A stretch of DNA of 64,000 bases from Azomonas tarimensis (GTDB taxonomy: Bacteria; Pseudomonadota; Gammaproteobacteria; Pseudomonadales; Pseudomonadaceae), in assembly GCF_042648805.1 (NCBI RefSeq), contig NZ_JBHRXZ010000022.1, positions 62,001 to 126,000 of the forward strand. The letters are read 5' to 3'. Shown here one piece after another: positions 27,562-35,721 of this stretch (its first letter is position 1; each line of letters begins with the position of its first letter). The notes under the pieces were generated by a model. It worked only from the letters and a program-made list of their open reading frames with translations. It ran no database searches and was not told where the DNA came from. Both the position numbers and the translations under genes were made by a program.

Positions 27562-27584
27562 GTAGGAGCGAGCTTGCTCGCGAA
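27562..27584 (+). repeat. Pseudomonas REP-type element
   Basis: Begins GTAGGAGCGAGC and continues TTGCTCGCGAA, with a GCGAGC/GCTCGC stem and TT loop. This is the layout of repetitive extragenic palindromes common in Pseudomonas. It sits 43 bases upstream of the trpB start, so it lies in the trpBA leader, which is unusual for an element that more often follows genes. Confidence 0.8.
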
Positions 27585-27626
27585 CCGCGCCCACAGGCGC
27601 GCCGGCACCCACGAAAGGAGCCCTCC

Positions 27627-28838
27627 ATGACTTCATACCGCACCGGTCCAGACGCCCGCGGCCTGTTCGGACGTTTCGGCGGCCAGTTCGTCGCCGAAAC
27701 CCTGATGCCGCTGATCAACGAGCTGGCCGCCGAATACGAGAAGGCCAAGGCCGACCCCGAATTCGCCAAGGAACTCGCCTACTTCCAGCGCGACTACGTG
27801 GGCCGTCCGAGCCCGCTGTACTTCGCCGAGCGCCTGACCGAGCACTGCGGCGGCGCCAGGATCTATCTCAAGCGTGAAGAGCTCAATCACACCGGCGCGC
27901 ACAAGATCAACAACTGCATTGGCCAGATCCTGCTGGCCCGGCGCATGGGCAAGCAGCGCATCATCGCCGAGACCGGCGCCGGCATGCATGGCGTGGCCAC
28001 CGCCACCGTGGCCGCCCGCTTCGGCATGAAGTGCGTGATCTACATGGGCACCACCGACATCGACCGCCAGCAGGCCAACGTCTTCCGCATGAAGCTGCTC
28101 GGCGCCGAGGTGATCCCGGTGACTGCCGGCACCGGCACCCTCAAGGACGCCATGAACGAGGCCCTGCGCGACTGGGTGACCAACGTCGACAGCACCTTCT
28201 ACCTGATCGGCACCGTCGCCGGCCCGCACCCCTACCCGGCCATGGTCCGCGACTTCCAGGCGGTGATCGGCAGCGAAACCCGCGACCAGATGCTGGCCCA
28301 GGAAGGCCGCCTGCCCGACTCGCTGGTCGCCTGCATCGGCGGCGGCTCCAACGCCATGGGCCTGTTCCACCCCTTCCTGGATGAGGAAAACGTCGAGATC
28401 ATCGGCGTGGAAGCCGCCGGCCACGGCATCGAGAGCGGTCAGCACGCCGCCAGCCTCAACGGCGGCGTACCCGGTGTGCTGCACGGCAACCGCACCTTCC
28501 TGCTGCAGGACGAGGACGGCCAGATCAGCGACGCCCATTCGATCTCAGCGGGCCTTGACTACCCCGGCATCGGCCCGGAACACGCCTGGCTGCACGACAT
28601 CGGCCGCGTCGAATACTGCTCGATCACTGACGAGGAGGCGCTCAAGGCCTTCCACATCTGCTGCCGGCTGGAGGGCATCATCCCGGCGCTGGAGTCATCC
28701 CACGCCCTGGCCGAAGTCTTCAAGCGCGCCCCCGGGCTGCCGAAGGATCACCTGATGGTGGTCAACCTCTCCGGCCGCGGCGACAAGGACATGCAGACCG
28801 TCATGCACCATTACGACGAACAGGAAGAACACATATGA
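27627..28838 (+). CDS. trpB: Tryptophan synthase beta subunit
   Basis: A 403-residue PLP enzyme that condenses indole and serine to tryptophan. Recognised by FGRFGGQFVAETLMP, the lysine motif KREELNHTGAHKINN, ETGAGMHGVATA, the phosphate-binding CIGGGSNAMGLF and NLSGRGDKDM near the C-terminus. AAAGGAGCCC precedes the ATG. The last four bases overlap trpA (ATGA), coupling synthesis of the two subunits. Confidence 0.98.
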   Translation: MTSYRTGPDARGLFGRFGGQFVAETLMPLINELAAEYEKAKADPEFAKELAYFQRDYVGRPSPLYFAERLTEHCGGARIYLKREELNHTGAHKINNCIGQILLARRMGKQRIIAETGAGMHGVATATVAARFGMKCVIYMGTTDIDRQQANVFRMKLLGAEVIPVTAGTGTLKDAMNEALRDWVTNVDSTFYLIGTVAGPHPYPAMVRDFQAVIGSETRDQMLAQEGRLPDSLVACIGGGSNAMGLFHPFLDEENVEIIGVEAAGHGIESGQHAASLNGGVPGVLHGNRTFLLQDEDGQISDAHSISAGLDYPGIGPEHAWLHDIGRVEYCSITDEEALKAFHICCRLEGIIPALESSHALAEVFKRAPGLPKDHLMVVNLSGRGDKDMQTVMHHYDEQEEHI

Positions 28839-29656
28839 GCTCGGGCAACTCCCGCCTGCAGACCCGCTTTGCGGAGCTGAAAGAACAGAACCGCGCCGCC
28901 CTGGTCACCTTCATCACCGCCGGCGATCCGGACTACGCCACCTCGCTCGCCATCCTCAAGGGCCTGCCCGAGGCCGGCGCCGACGTGATCGAACTCGGCA
29001 TGCCCTTCACCGACCCCATGGCCGACGGCCCGGCGATCCAGCTGGCGAACATCCGCGCCCTGGCGGCCAGGCAGAACCTGGCGAAAACGCTGCAGATGAT
29101 CCGCGAATTCCGCGAGACCGACAGCACCACTCCCATCGTGCTGATGGGCTACTACAACCCCATCCACAAGATGGGCGTCGAGCGCTTCATCGCCGAGGCG
29201 GGCGAAGCCGGCGTGGACGGCCTGATCGTGGTCGACCTGCCGCCCGAACACAACGACGAACTCTGCGACCCGGCCCAGGCCGCCGGCATCGACTTCATCC
29301 GCCTGACCACCCCCACCACCGACGATAACCGCCTGCCCACCGTACTCAACGGCAGCTCCGGCTTCGTCTACTACGTCTCGGTGGCCGGCGTGACCGGCGC
29401 GGGCTCGGCGACCCTGGAGCACATCGAAGGGGCCGTCGCGCGGCTCAAGCGCCACACCGACCTGCCGGTGGCCATCGGCTTCGGCATCCGCACCCCGGAA
29501 CAGGCCGCCGCGGTGGCGCGTCTGGCCGAAGGCGTCGTCGTGGGCTCGGCGTTGATCGACCAGATTGCCAAGGCGGGGAGCAGCGAGCAGGCGGTTGAAG
29601 GTGTGCTTGGCCTGTGTCGCGAACTGGCCGAAGGCGTGCGCGGCGCGCGCCAGTAA
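28835..29656 (+). CDS. trpA: Tryptophan synthase alpha subunit
   Basis: A 273-residue TIM-barrel subunit that cleaves indoleglycerol phosphate to indole and glyceraldehyde 3-phosphate. The catalytic glutamate lies in DVIELGMPFTDPMADGP and the aspartate in GVDGLIVVDLPPE; GVTGAGS and GFGIRTPEQ are also typical. Forty-six bases of this gene (29050-29095, encoding about IRALAARQNLAKTLQ) reappear with one mismatch at 38772-38817. REP-like and hairpin sequences follow the stop. Confidence 0.98.
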   Translation: MSSGNSRLQTRFAELKEQNRAALVTFITAGDPDYATSLAILKGLPEAGADVIELGMPFTDPMADGPAIQLANIRALAARQNLAKTLQMIREFRETDSTTPIVLMGYYNPIHKMGVERFIAEAGEAGVDGLIVVDLPPEHNDELCDPAQAAGIDFIRLTTPTTDDNRLPTVLNGSSGFVYYVSVAGVTGAGSATLEHIEGAVARLKRHTDLPVAIGFGIRTPEQAAAVARLAEGVVVGSALIDQIAKAGSSEQAVEGVLGLCRELAEGVRGARQ

Positions 29657-29661
29657 CGAGC

Positions 29662-29691
29662 GGGCGGACCTCGGCGCAGCCGTGTCCGCCC
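29662..29691. terminator. Hairpin between trpA and the convergent GntR gene
   Basis: GGGCGGAC and GTCCGCCC form perfect 8-base arms around a 14-base loop, six bases after the trpA stop. There is no T-run. It could act on transcripts from either side. Confidence 0.45.
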
Positions 29692-29700
29692 CGGCGCCTC

Positions 29701-29722
29701 GTAGCGGGCGCTCGCCCGGGAA
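29701..29722 (+). repeat. REP-like palindrome after trpA
   Basis: Starts GTAGCGGGCGCTCGCCC and ends GGGAA, a GGGCG/CGCCC stem with CT loop. The GTAG head and GGGAA tail parallel the REP element upstream of trpB, so it may be a second, diverged REP class. Confidence 0.5.
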
Positions 29723-29790
29723 ACGGTCCCGCCACTACCGCGATGCTCTGGCATGAATGGTCCGCACCCGGCACCGCGAGCCGACCGCTA

Positions 29791-30474
29791 TCAGGCTTCG
29801 TGTCTGCGGCGCGCCTCGGACAGCATGGAAAGGCTCAGCTTGCGTACCTCTATCCTGCTCTGCTCGATATGAGCGTGCAGCAGGCGGAGGGTGTCGTCGC
29901 GCTTGCGGGCCAGCAACGCCCTGAGAATGCCGGCATGCTCGGCGTAGGTTTCCTCGATGCGGGCACGCTTGGAAAAGTCCAGACGACGCACGATGCGGAT
30001 ACGCTCGGTCACCTCCCGGTGCACCCTCAGCGTTTCCCGGTTGCCTGCGGCGGCCACCAGACCGCTGTGAAAGTTTTCATCGAGCTCGGCGACCACCTGC
30101 ATTTCGGTCTGCCGCTGCTCTGGCGACACCATCCACAACTGACAGAGCGCTTCGAGCGCCTCCGGCAGATCCGTGAGGGCGCAGAGACGATCCACCGCGG
30201 CGGATTCCAGCACCACCCGCAGCTCGTACAGCTCGTCGATCCGGGTGAAGTCCAGAGCCTTGACCATCCAGCCGCGGCGGAACTCCACATCCAGATAGCC
30301 CTCCCGCTGGAGGCGGTAAAGGGCATCGCGCACCGGGGTCCGGGACACCTGATAGCGATCGGCGATCTGGGTCTCGGTAAAACGATCATGGGGCAGCAGG
30401 TAGAAGTCGAAAATCTCCTGCTTGATCCTGGCATAGATCTGCTCGGCCAGTGCGTTGCTCTGGATCTGGGCCAT
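29791..30474 (-). CDS. GntR-family regulator with FCD domain
   Basis: A 227-residue transcription factor. The winged helix-turn-helix is in FTETQIADRYQVSRTPVRDALYRLQREGYL (about residues 33-62). The all-helical FCD ligand domain carries the metal-binding pattern ELDENFHSGL and EEHAGILRAL-like TYAEHAGILRALL. It is the last gene of the biuret operon, three bases after the AtzH-like gene, so it would be made with the pathway. The palindrome CTTGTATACAAG upstream of the first gene matches the usual FCD operator style and is its most likely target. Confidence 0.87.
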   Translation of the reverse strand: MAQIQSNALAEQIYARIKQEIFDFYLLPHDRFTETQIADRYQVSRTPVRDALYRLQREGYLDVEFRRGWMVKALDFTRIDELYELRVVLESAAVDRLCALTDLPEALEALCQLWMVSPEQRQTEMQVVAELDENFHSGLVAAAGNRETLRVHREVTERIRIVRRLDFSKRARIEETYAEHAGILRALLARKRDDTLRLLHAHIEQSRIEVRKLSLSMLSEARRRHEA

Positions 30475-30477
30475 AAG

Positions 30478-30885
30478 TCACTCGTGGCGTTCTAGCGTGC
30501 TGAGATCGATGCTGACATGGGCTGCGACGACCTTCCACTGCCCCTCAAGGCGCATCCATGTCTGCATCTGGCGCCCGACGCGCGTGGTGACACCATCGGT
30601 AAATTCCGTGCTCACCGTCGCGCAGTCCTCGCCGAAGGTGGTCACGACGGTGTTTCGCAGACGCCGGCCTGCGCCTACAGGCTGGCAGACCCTCCGGTAG
30701 GCGGCAATGGCCTGGCCGCCGTAGAGATTCTCGGCCACACCGAAGCGCACGGTATGCGGGGCATCCCAGAAATAGCCGTCGAGCGTCTCCAGCTCATTGG
30801 CGACCAGGGCGCGCTCGTAATCCTCGAAGGCCGCCGTGACCGAGGCGACCACCTCGGGCCGGTTGATCATGGATACAGCAATCAT
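30478..30885 (-). CDS. AtzH/HpxZ-like protein (DUF3225, NTF2-like fold)
   Basis: A 135-residue SnoaL/NTF2-like protein of the DUF3225 group. In Pseudomonas sp. ADP, AtzH is reported to convert 1,3-dicarboxyurea to allophanate, with Tyr22 and Arg46 needed. Here Tyr23 (EDYERAL) and Arg47 (HTVRFG) keep the same 24-residue spacing. The ATG at 30885 overlaps the preceding hydrolase stop (ATGA); an internal ATG at 30870 would give the shorter MINRPEV start. Elsewhere it goes with AtzG and AtzE or HpxX and HpxY, which are absent from this window. Confidence 0.8.
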   Translation of the reverse strand: MIAVSMINRPEVVASVTAAFEDYERALVANELETLDGYFWDAPHTVRFGVAENLYGGQAIAAYRRVCQPVGAGRRLRNTVVTTFGEDCATVSTEFTDGVTTRVGRQMQTWMRLEGQWKVVAAHVSIDLSTLERHE

Positions 30886-31556
30886 GGTGCGTCCTCATGC
30901 AGGGCGGCTTCGAGAGCCGAAAGGCGGGCGGTACGGCCGACGATGCCGCCCTGGGCGATGATCATGTCCAACGTGGACCGCTTGAATTCGGGGAAATAGC
31001 TTTCGGTCGCCTCCTCGACCAGCAGGCAGCGGTAGCCGCGATCGTTGGCCTCGCGCATGCTGGTCTGTACGCACACCTCCGTCGTGACGCCGGCGAACAG
31101 CAAATGGCTGATCCCGCGCGCCACGAGGCGCTCGTGCAGGCCGGTGGCATAGAACATGCCCTTGCCGGGCTTGTCGATCACCCACTCGCCTGCGAGCGGT
31201 GCGACCTCCTCGAGGATCTGGTTGCCCGGCTCGCCGTGCACCAGAATGCGCCCCATGGGTCCCTGATCGCCGATCCGCATGCCCGGCAGGCCATGCGCCT
31301 GCTTGGCGGGCGGGCAGTCGGACAGGTCCGGCAGGTGCGACTCGCGGGTATGGATCACCAGCAGGCTCTGTTGCCGGGCCAGCGCCAGCAGGCGTCTCAC
31401 CGCCGGCACGATGGCCTTGAGCGGGGTCACGTCGTTGCCCAGCGCAGCCCCGAAGCCACCCGGCTCGATGAAGTCGCGCTGCATATCGATCACCACCAGG
31501 GCAGTGCTCGACGGCTCGAAGCTGAATCCGTCAGGCCTGGCATCGACTTGGATCAT
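30882..31556 (-). CDS. Isochorismatase-fold cysteine hydrolase, possible triuret hydrolase
   Basis: A 224-residue cysteine hydrolase with the triad D24 (VVIDMQRDF), K129 (IDKPGKGMF) and C162 (GVTTEVCVQT). It is a clear paralogue of the BiuH-type protein two genes upstream but differs around the binding loop (LPDLSDCPPAKQAHGLPG). A triuret hydrolase (TrtA) of this family acting with BiuH is known in Herbaspirillum and rhizobia, so triuret is the favoured substrate. Biuret-like or other amides remain possible. Start and stop overlap the neighbouring genes by four bases each. Confidence 0.7.
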   Translation of the reverse strand: MIQVDARPDGFSFEPSSTALVVIDMQRDFIEPGGFGAALGNDVTPLKAIVPAVRRLLALARQQSLLVIHTRESHLPDLSDCPPAKQAHGLPGMRIGDQGPMGRILVHGEPGNQILEEVAPLAGEWVIDKPGKGMFYATGLHERLVARGISHLLFAGVTTEVCVQTSMREANDRGYRCLLVEEATESYFPEFKRSTLDMIIAQGGIVGRTARLSALEAALHEDAP

Positions 31557-33085
31557 ACGGCCTCCGCCCGGGCGTCGCCGCCCGCCATGTAATGCCCCAG
31601 CAGGGCCCGGTCCGCCTGGGCTGCGTCGGTTTCGAAACCGATCTGCCCGTCATGGATCACCAGGATGCGATCGGACAACTCCAGCAGTTCATCCAGGTCC
31701 TCGCTCAGCAGCAGCACCGCGGCGCCGGCGTTCCTCGCCTCGACGATGCGCCGATGAATCAGTGCGACCGAGGCGAAGTCCAGTCCGAACACCGGGTTGG
31801 ACACGATGAGCACCGAGACGCCCTCGGTCAGCTCACGGGCCAGCACGGCGCGCTGGACGTTGCCGCCCGACAGCGTACCGATCGGCCGCTCGGGATCGGC
31901 CGGGCGCACCTGGAAACGCGCGATCAGCGCCTGCGCCTGGGCGCGGATCGCGCGCCGGTCGATTCGCCAGCCGTGGCGGCACAGCGGGGCCTGGTCGAAG
32001 TTGCGCAGGGCCAGGTTCTCCGCCACGCTCATGGCCGCGATACAGGCATTGCGCAACGGCTCCTCGGGCAGGCTGTAGACCTGCATGCGCTGCATCTCGC
32101 GGCGGCTGGCGCGGTAGGGATTGCCGTTCACGCGGATTTCGCCTGCGCTGGCCTTGCGCTGGCCGAGCAGCGCTTCGGTGAGTTCGCGCTGGCCGTTGCC
32201 GGAAATCCCGGCGATCCCCACGATTTCCCCGGGACGCACGGCCAGGGACAGCCCATTGACCGCCAGGGTGCCCTTATCGCCCGGCACATCCAGCCCCCGG
32301 ACCTCGAGGCGTGGCGCCCGGGCCGTCACCGGCGGCCTTTCGAGGGCCACGGTGCGGGTATCCGCCTGGCCCATCATCCAGATCGCCAACGACTCCGGCG
32401 AGGTCGCCGGGACCGCCGCGCTGCCGACCAGACGGCCCTTGCGCAGCACCGTCACATCGTCGGCGAACGCCGTCACTTCGCGGAACTTGTGGGTGATCAT
32501 CAGCACCGATACCTCGCCCCGATGCGCCATGTCATGCATCAGTCCCAGCACCTCGTCGGCTTCCTGGGGGGTGAGCACCGAGGTCGGCTCATCGAGAATG
32601 ATGAAATGCCGCTCCAGGTAGAGCTGCTTGAGTATCTCCAGCTTCTGCTTCTGGCCGGCGGCCAGGCTGCTGACCGGGCGATCCAGATCGAGCTGGAACG
32701 GCATGCGCGCCATGAAGGCCGCCAGCCGTTCGCGCTCGCGGGCCCAATCGATGCGCCAGCCAAGATCGCCCCGCGACAGCACGAGATTCTCCGCCACGCT
32801 GAGCCCCGGCGCCACGGTGAAGTGCTGATAGACCATGCCGATCCCCAGCGCATGCGAATCGCGTGGCATGCGGATGTTCCGCTCGCGGTCGTTGACGACG
32901 ATCGAGCCTTCATCGAGCGGCCCGTAGCCGACGATCCCCTTGACCAGGGTGCTCTTGCCGGCGCCATTCTCGCCGAGCAGCGCATGCACGCTGCCGGCGC
33001 GCACCTTCAGCGAGACATCATCCAGCGCCCGGAAGCTTCCGAAGGTCTTGCCGGCGCCGATGATTTCCAGACTCAGGGCACGCAT
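31553..33085 (-). CDS. ABC importer ATPase with two nucleotide-binding domains
   Basis: A 510-residue fused ATPase of the ribose/nucleoside type. Domain 1 (about 5-240) has a complete Walker A, GENGAGKST, the LAAGQKQKLEIL signature and FIILDEPTSVLTP. Domain 2 (about 250-495) has degenerate ISGNGQREL at the P-loop position and LSGGNVQRAVLAREL as signature. Such asymmetry is normal for this family. It lies three bases after the biuH-like stop and partners the two permeases and the BMP binding protein of the same operon. Confidence 0.92.
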   Translation of the reverse strand: MRALSLEIIGAGKTFGSFRALDDVSLKVRAGSVHALLGENGAGKSTLVKGIVGYGPLDEGSIVVNDRERNIRMPRDSHALGIGMVYQHFTVAPGLSVAENLVLSRGDLGWRIDWARERERLAAFMARMPFQLDLDRPVSSLAAGQKQKLEILKQLYLERHFIILDEPTSVLTPQEADEVLGLMHDMAHRGEVSVLMITHKFREVTAFADDVTVLRKGRLVGSAAVPATSPESLAIWMMGQADTRTVALERPPVTARAPRLEVRGLDVPGDKGTLAVNGLSLAVRPGEIVGIAGISGNGQRELTEALLGQRKASAGEIRVNGNPYRASRREMQRMQVYSLPEEPLRNACIAAMSVAENLALRNFDQAPLCRHGWRIDRRAIRAQAQALIARFQVRPADPERPIGTLSGGNVQRAVLARELTEGVSVLIVSNPVFGLDFASVALIHRRIVEARNAGAAVLLLSEDLDELLELSDRILVIHDGQIGFETDAAQADRALLGHYMAGGDARAEAV

Positions 33086-33088
33086 GGC

Positions 33089-33778
33089 TCAGGTCCGCCC
33101 CAGCACATCGAGCAGCATGGCGGAATCCCCCACGGCGCCGAACACGCCCCCCTGCATCTTGACCATGTTGAGCGCGGCCAGATGATTGCCATGGTCCGTG
33201 GCGCCACAGCAATCCGCCAGGATCAGGCATTCGAAGCCGCGATCGTTGGCCTCGCGCATGGTGGTGTGCACGCAGACGTCGGTGGTGATCCCCGTAAGGA
33301 TCAGATTGTCGATGCCCCGGGTACGCAGGATGAGCTCCAGATCCGTGGCGCAGAAGGAGCCCTTGCCCGGCTTGTCGATCACGACCTCGCCCGGGAGCGG
33401 CGCGAGCTCCGGAATGATTTCCCAACCGGGCTCCCCGCGCACCAGGATGCGCCCGCACGGTCCGCTGTCGCCGATGCCGGCGCCGATGCGCCGGGAGCGC
33501 CAGCGCTTGTTGGCCGGCAGGTCGGAAAGGTCCGGGCGATGCCCTTCGCGGGTATGGATGATGTGAAAGCCCTGGGCGCGCATCACCTCGAGTACCGACT
33601 TGATGGGTTCGATCGGCGCGCGGGTCAGGGACAGGTCGTATCCCATGCTGTCGACGTAGCCACCCACTCCGCAGAAGTCGATTTGCATGTCGATGATCAC
33701 CAGGGCGGTGTTGGCCGGATCGAGCCGGCCATCGTACGGCCAGGGGTAAGGGGCCGAGGCGAGATAGCGGGTGCTCAT
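33089..33778 (-). CDS. biuH: Biuret amidohydrolase
   Basis: A 229-residue isochorismatase-fold hydrolase that cleaves biuret to allophanate and ammonia. Long stretches agree with what I recall of Rhizobium leguminosarum BiuH: DFCGVGGYVDSMGYDLS, APIEPIKSVL, HTREGHRPDLSDLPANKRWR and TDVCVHTTMREANDRG. The triad D30, K136 and C169 sits exactly six residues before the known D36, K142 and C175. No allophanate hydrolase gene is in the window, so the product must be processed by an enzyme encoded elsewhere. Confidence 0.82.
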   Translation of the reverse strand: MSTRYLASAPYPWPYDGRLDPANTALVIIDMQIDFCGVGGYVDSMGYDLSLTRAPIEPIKSVLEVMRAQGFHIIHTREGHRPDLSDLPANKRWRSRRIGAGIGDSGPCGRILVRGEPGWEIIPELAPLPGEVVIDKPGKGSFCATDLELILRTRGIDNLILTGITTDVCVHTTMREANDRGFECLILADCCGATDHGNHLAALNMVKMQGGVFGAVGDSAMLLDVLGRT

Positions 33779-33789
33779 GGCGTCACTCC

Positions 33790-34788
33790 TCAGGAAGGCT
33801 TGTAGAGGCGTTCGGGCGCCGCAATACCGCAGGAGGTGCCATCGGTATGCACGACGTCATCCTCCCAGGGCAGCCGATAACGGCCCGCCGCCAGGTCGTG
33901 CATGTAGGTGTAGGGGCAGTCCTGAGCGCCGCCCTTGACCGCCGAGTAACCGCGATGGCCGAACTGGTAGATGTTGTTTTCCACGCTCCAATGGATGCGC
34001 GCCTCGCGGACCAGGTCCGGGCGCATCTCGCAGCAGACGATTTCGTCTGCGCGGCCGCCCCCCTGGTTCATCACGCTGCCGTCGAAATCCACGAACATGG
34101 CCTCGCCCATGGAATCGAAGGTGCCGTCGGAGCCGCACATGCACACGCTGGCGGTCTGCATGAGATTGCAGAAGGCGTTGGCCTGGTTGGTGATCTGCCA
34201 GGAATGGCGAATCGGCGCGGTGTAACCCGCGGTCCGAATCATGATCTCGGCGCCCTTGTAGGCGCACTCCCGGGCCATTTCCGGGAACATGCCGTCATGG
34301 CAGATGATCAGCGCCAGCTTGCTGCCACGCGGCCCGTCGCAGACGGGAATGCCCTGATCGCCGGGCTCCCAGGGCTCTACCGGCACCCAGGGGTGCATCT
34401 TGCGGTAGTACAGGCGGATCTCGCCGGTATCGTCGACGATGATCCCGCTGTTGAAAGGATTGCCGTTGGGGTTGGCCTCCATGATGGAGAAGCAGCCCCA
34501 GATGCGGTTGTCCACGCAGGCCTGGCGCAGGGCGGCGACCTCGGGACCCTCCAGGTTGCACATGATCTCCGGCGAGGTATCCATGGACAGCCCGTGCAGG
34601 GAATATTCCGGGAACACGATCAAGTCCATGCTCGGCATGCCGCGCCGGGCCTTGCCGACCATCTCGACCACTCTCTGGGTCTGCTCCCACAGCGCTTCGC
34701 GGGTATGGGGATCCGGCAGCGACAGCTGCGCCAGACCGATGACGACGCCGTTGGGCGACTTGTTCAAACCACCAAGTCCGCTGGACAT
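33790..34788 (-). CDS. amiF: Formamidase-type nitrilase-superfamily hydrolase
   Basis: A 332-residue nitrilase-fold amidase resembling Helicobacter AmiF along its length: FPEYSLHGL (Glu61), YYRKMHPWVPVEPWEPGD (Lys130), IICHDGMFPEMARECAYKG (Cys163), then ENNIYQFGHRGY and TYMHDLAAGRYRLPWEDD. The Lys-Cys spacing of 33 equals that of AmiF. Formamidase releases formate and ammonia from formamide. In this operon it may act on a related small amide, so the exact substrate is uncertain. It ends 12 bases before the biuH start. Confidence 0.8.
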   Translation of the reverse strand: MSSGLGGLNKSPNGVVIGLAQLSLPDPHTREALWEQTQRVVEMVGKARRGMPSMDLIVFPEYSLHGLSMDTSPEIMCNLEGPEVAALRQACVDNRIWGCFSIMEANPNGNPFNSGIIVDDTGEIRLYYRKMHPWVPVEPWEPGDQGIPVCDGPRGSKLALIICHDGMFPEMARECAYKGAEIMIRTAGYTAPIRHSWQITNQANAFCNLMQTASVCMCGSDGTFDSMGEAMFVDFDGSVMNQGGGRADEIVCCEMRPDLVREARIHWSVENNIYQFGHRGYSAVKGGAQDCPYTYMHDLAAGRYRLPWEDDVVHTDGTSCGIAAPERLYKPS

Positions 34789-34800
34789 ACGTGTTTACCT

Positions 34801-35721
34801 CTATCGAGTGAGACTGAGTTCGCCTGGGGCGCCAGTGAGGGTTCGGTTGGGCCGGCAGGTGATGAACATCACCAGCAGGGTCAGGGCATAGGGCGCGGCG
34901 GCAAACAGGTAGTATCCGGTGCTGATCCCCACCGCCTGCAGCGCCGGGCCGATGGCGCCGGCGGCGCCGAACAGCAGGGAGGCCCAGAGGCAGTTCAAGG
35001 GCTGCCAGCGAGCGAAGATCACCAAAGCCACGGCCATCAGCCCCTGGCCGCTGGACAGCCCTTCATTCCAGCTGCCCGGATAGTACAGCGACAGGTAGGC
35101 GCCCCCGACTCCGGCCAGGAAGCCGCCGATGGAGGTGGCGCAGATACGCACCCGCAGCGGCCGATAGCCCAGGGCCTGGGCCGACTCGGCATGGTCGCCG
35201 ACCAGGCGCAGCATCAGGCCCCAGCGGGTGCTCCGCAGGCCCCAGTGCAAGAGAATCGCCAGGGCGATGCCGACGAAGAACAGCACATTGATGTTGAGCG
35301 CCGAGCGCACCCGCTCATCCGAGCTCCAGGCGCCCAGGGAAAACGAAGGCAGCATGGGCGCCTGGGGCTGGATGAACGCCTTGCCGAGGAAGAACGCAAG
35401 CCCGGTGCCGAGCAGGATCAGGGCGATGCCGAAAGCGATGTCGTTGACCTTCGGCAGCGAACAGACCACGCCATGCAGCAAGCCCAGCGCCAGCCCGCTA
35501 CAGCCTGCCGCCAGCACGCCCAGCCAGGGCGAGCCGGACAGGTAGGACACGGCATAGCCGGTCATCGCGCCCGCCACCAGAATGCCTTCCAGGCCGAGGT
35601 TGATCCGCCCGCCCTTCTCGGTCAGGCACTCGCCCAGGCTGACGAACAGAAAGGGCGTGCCCACACGGATGCCGCCCGCCAGCAAGGCCAGGAAAAAGGT
35701 CATCCAGTCGATGTCAGTCAT
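34801..35721 (-). CDS. ABC importer permease (second subunit)
   Basis: A 306-residue inner-membrane permease of the BMP/nucleoside importer type, with about eight hydrophobic segments. GGRINLGLEGILVAGAM near residues 37-53 is the characteristic motif of this family, and RLVGDHAESAQALGY marks the cytoplasmic coupling loop. Its ATG lies eight bases inside the end of the first permease gene. It forms the translocation channel with that permease. Confidence 0.9.
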   Translation of the reverse strand: MTDIDWMTFFLALLAGGIRVGTPFLFVSLGECLTEKGGRINLGLEGILVAGAMTGYAVSYLSGSPWLGVLAAGCSGLALGLLHGVVCSLPKVNDIAFGIALILLGTGLAFFLGKAFIQPQAPMLPSFSLGAWSSDERVRSALNINVLFFVGIALAILLHWGLRSTRWGLMLRLVGDHAESAQALGYRPLRVRICATSIGGFLAGVGGAYLSLYYPGSWNEGLSSGQGLMAVALVIFARWQPLNCLWASLLFGAAGAIGPALQAVGISTGYYLFAAAPYALTLLVMFITCRPNRTLTGAPGELSLTR

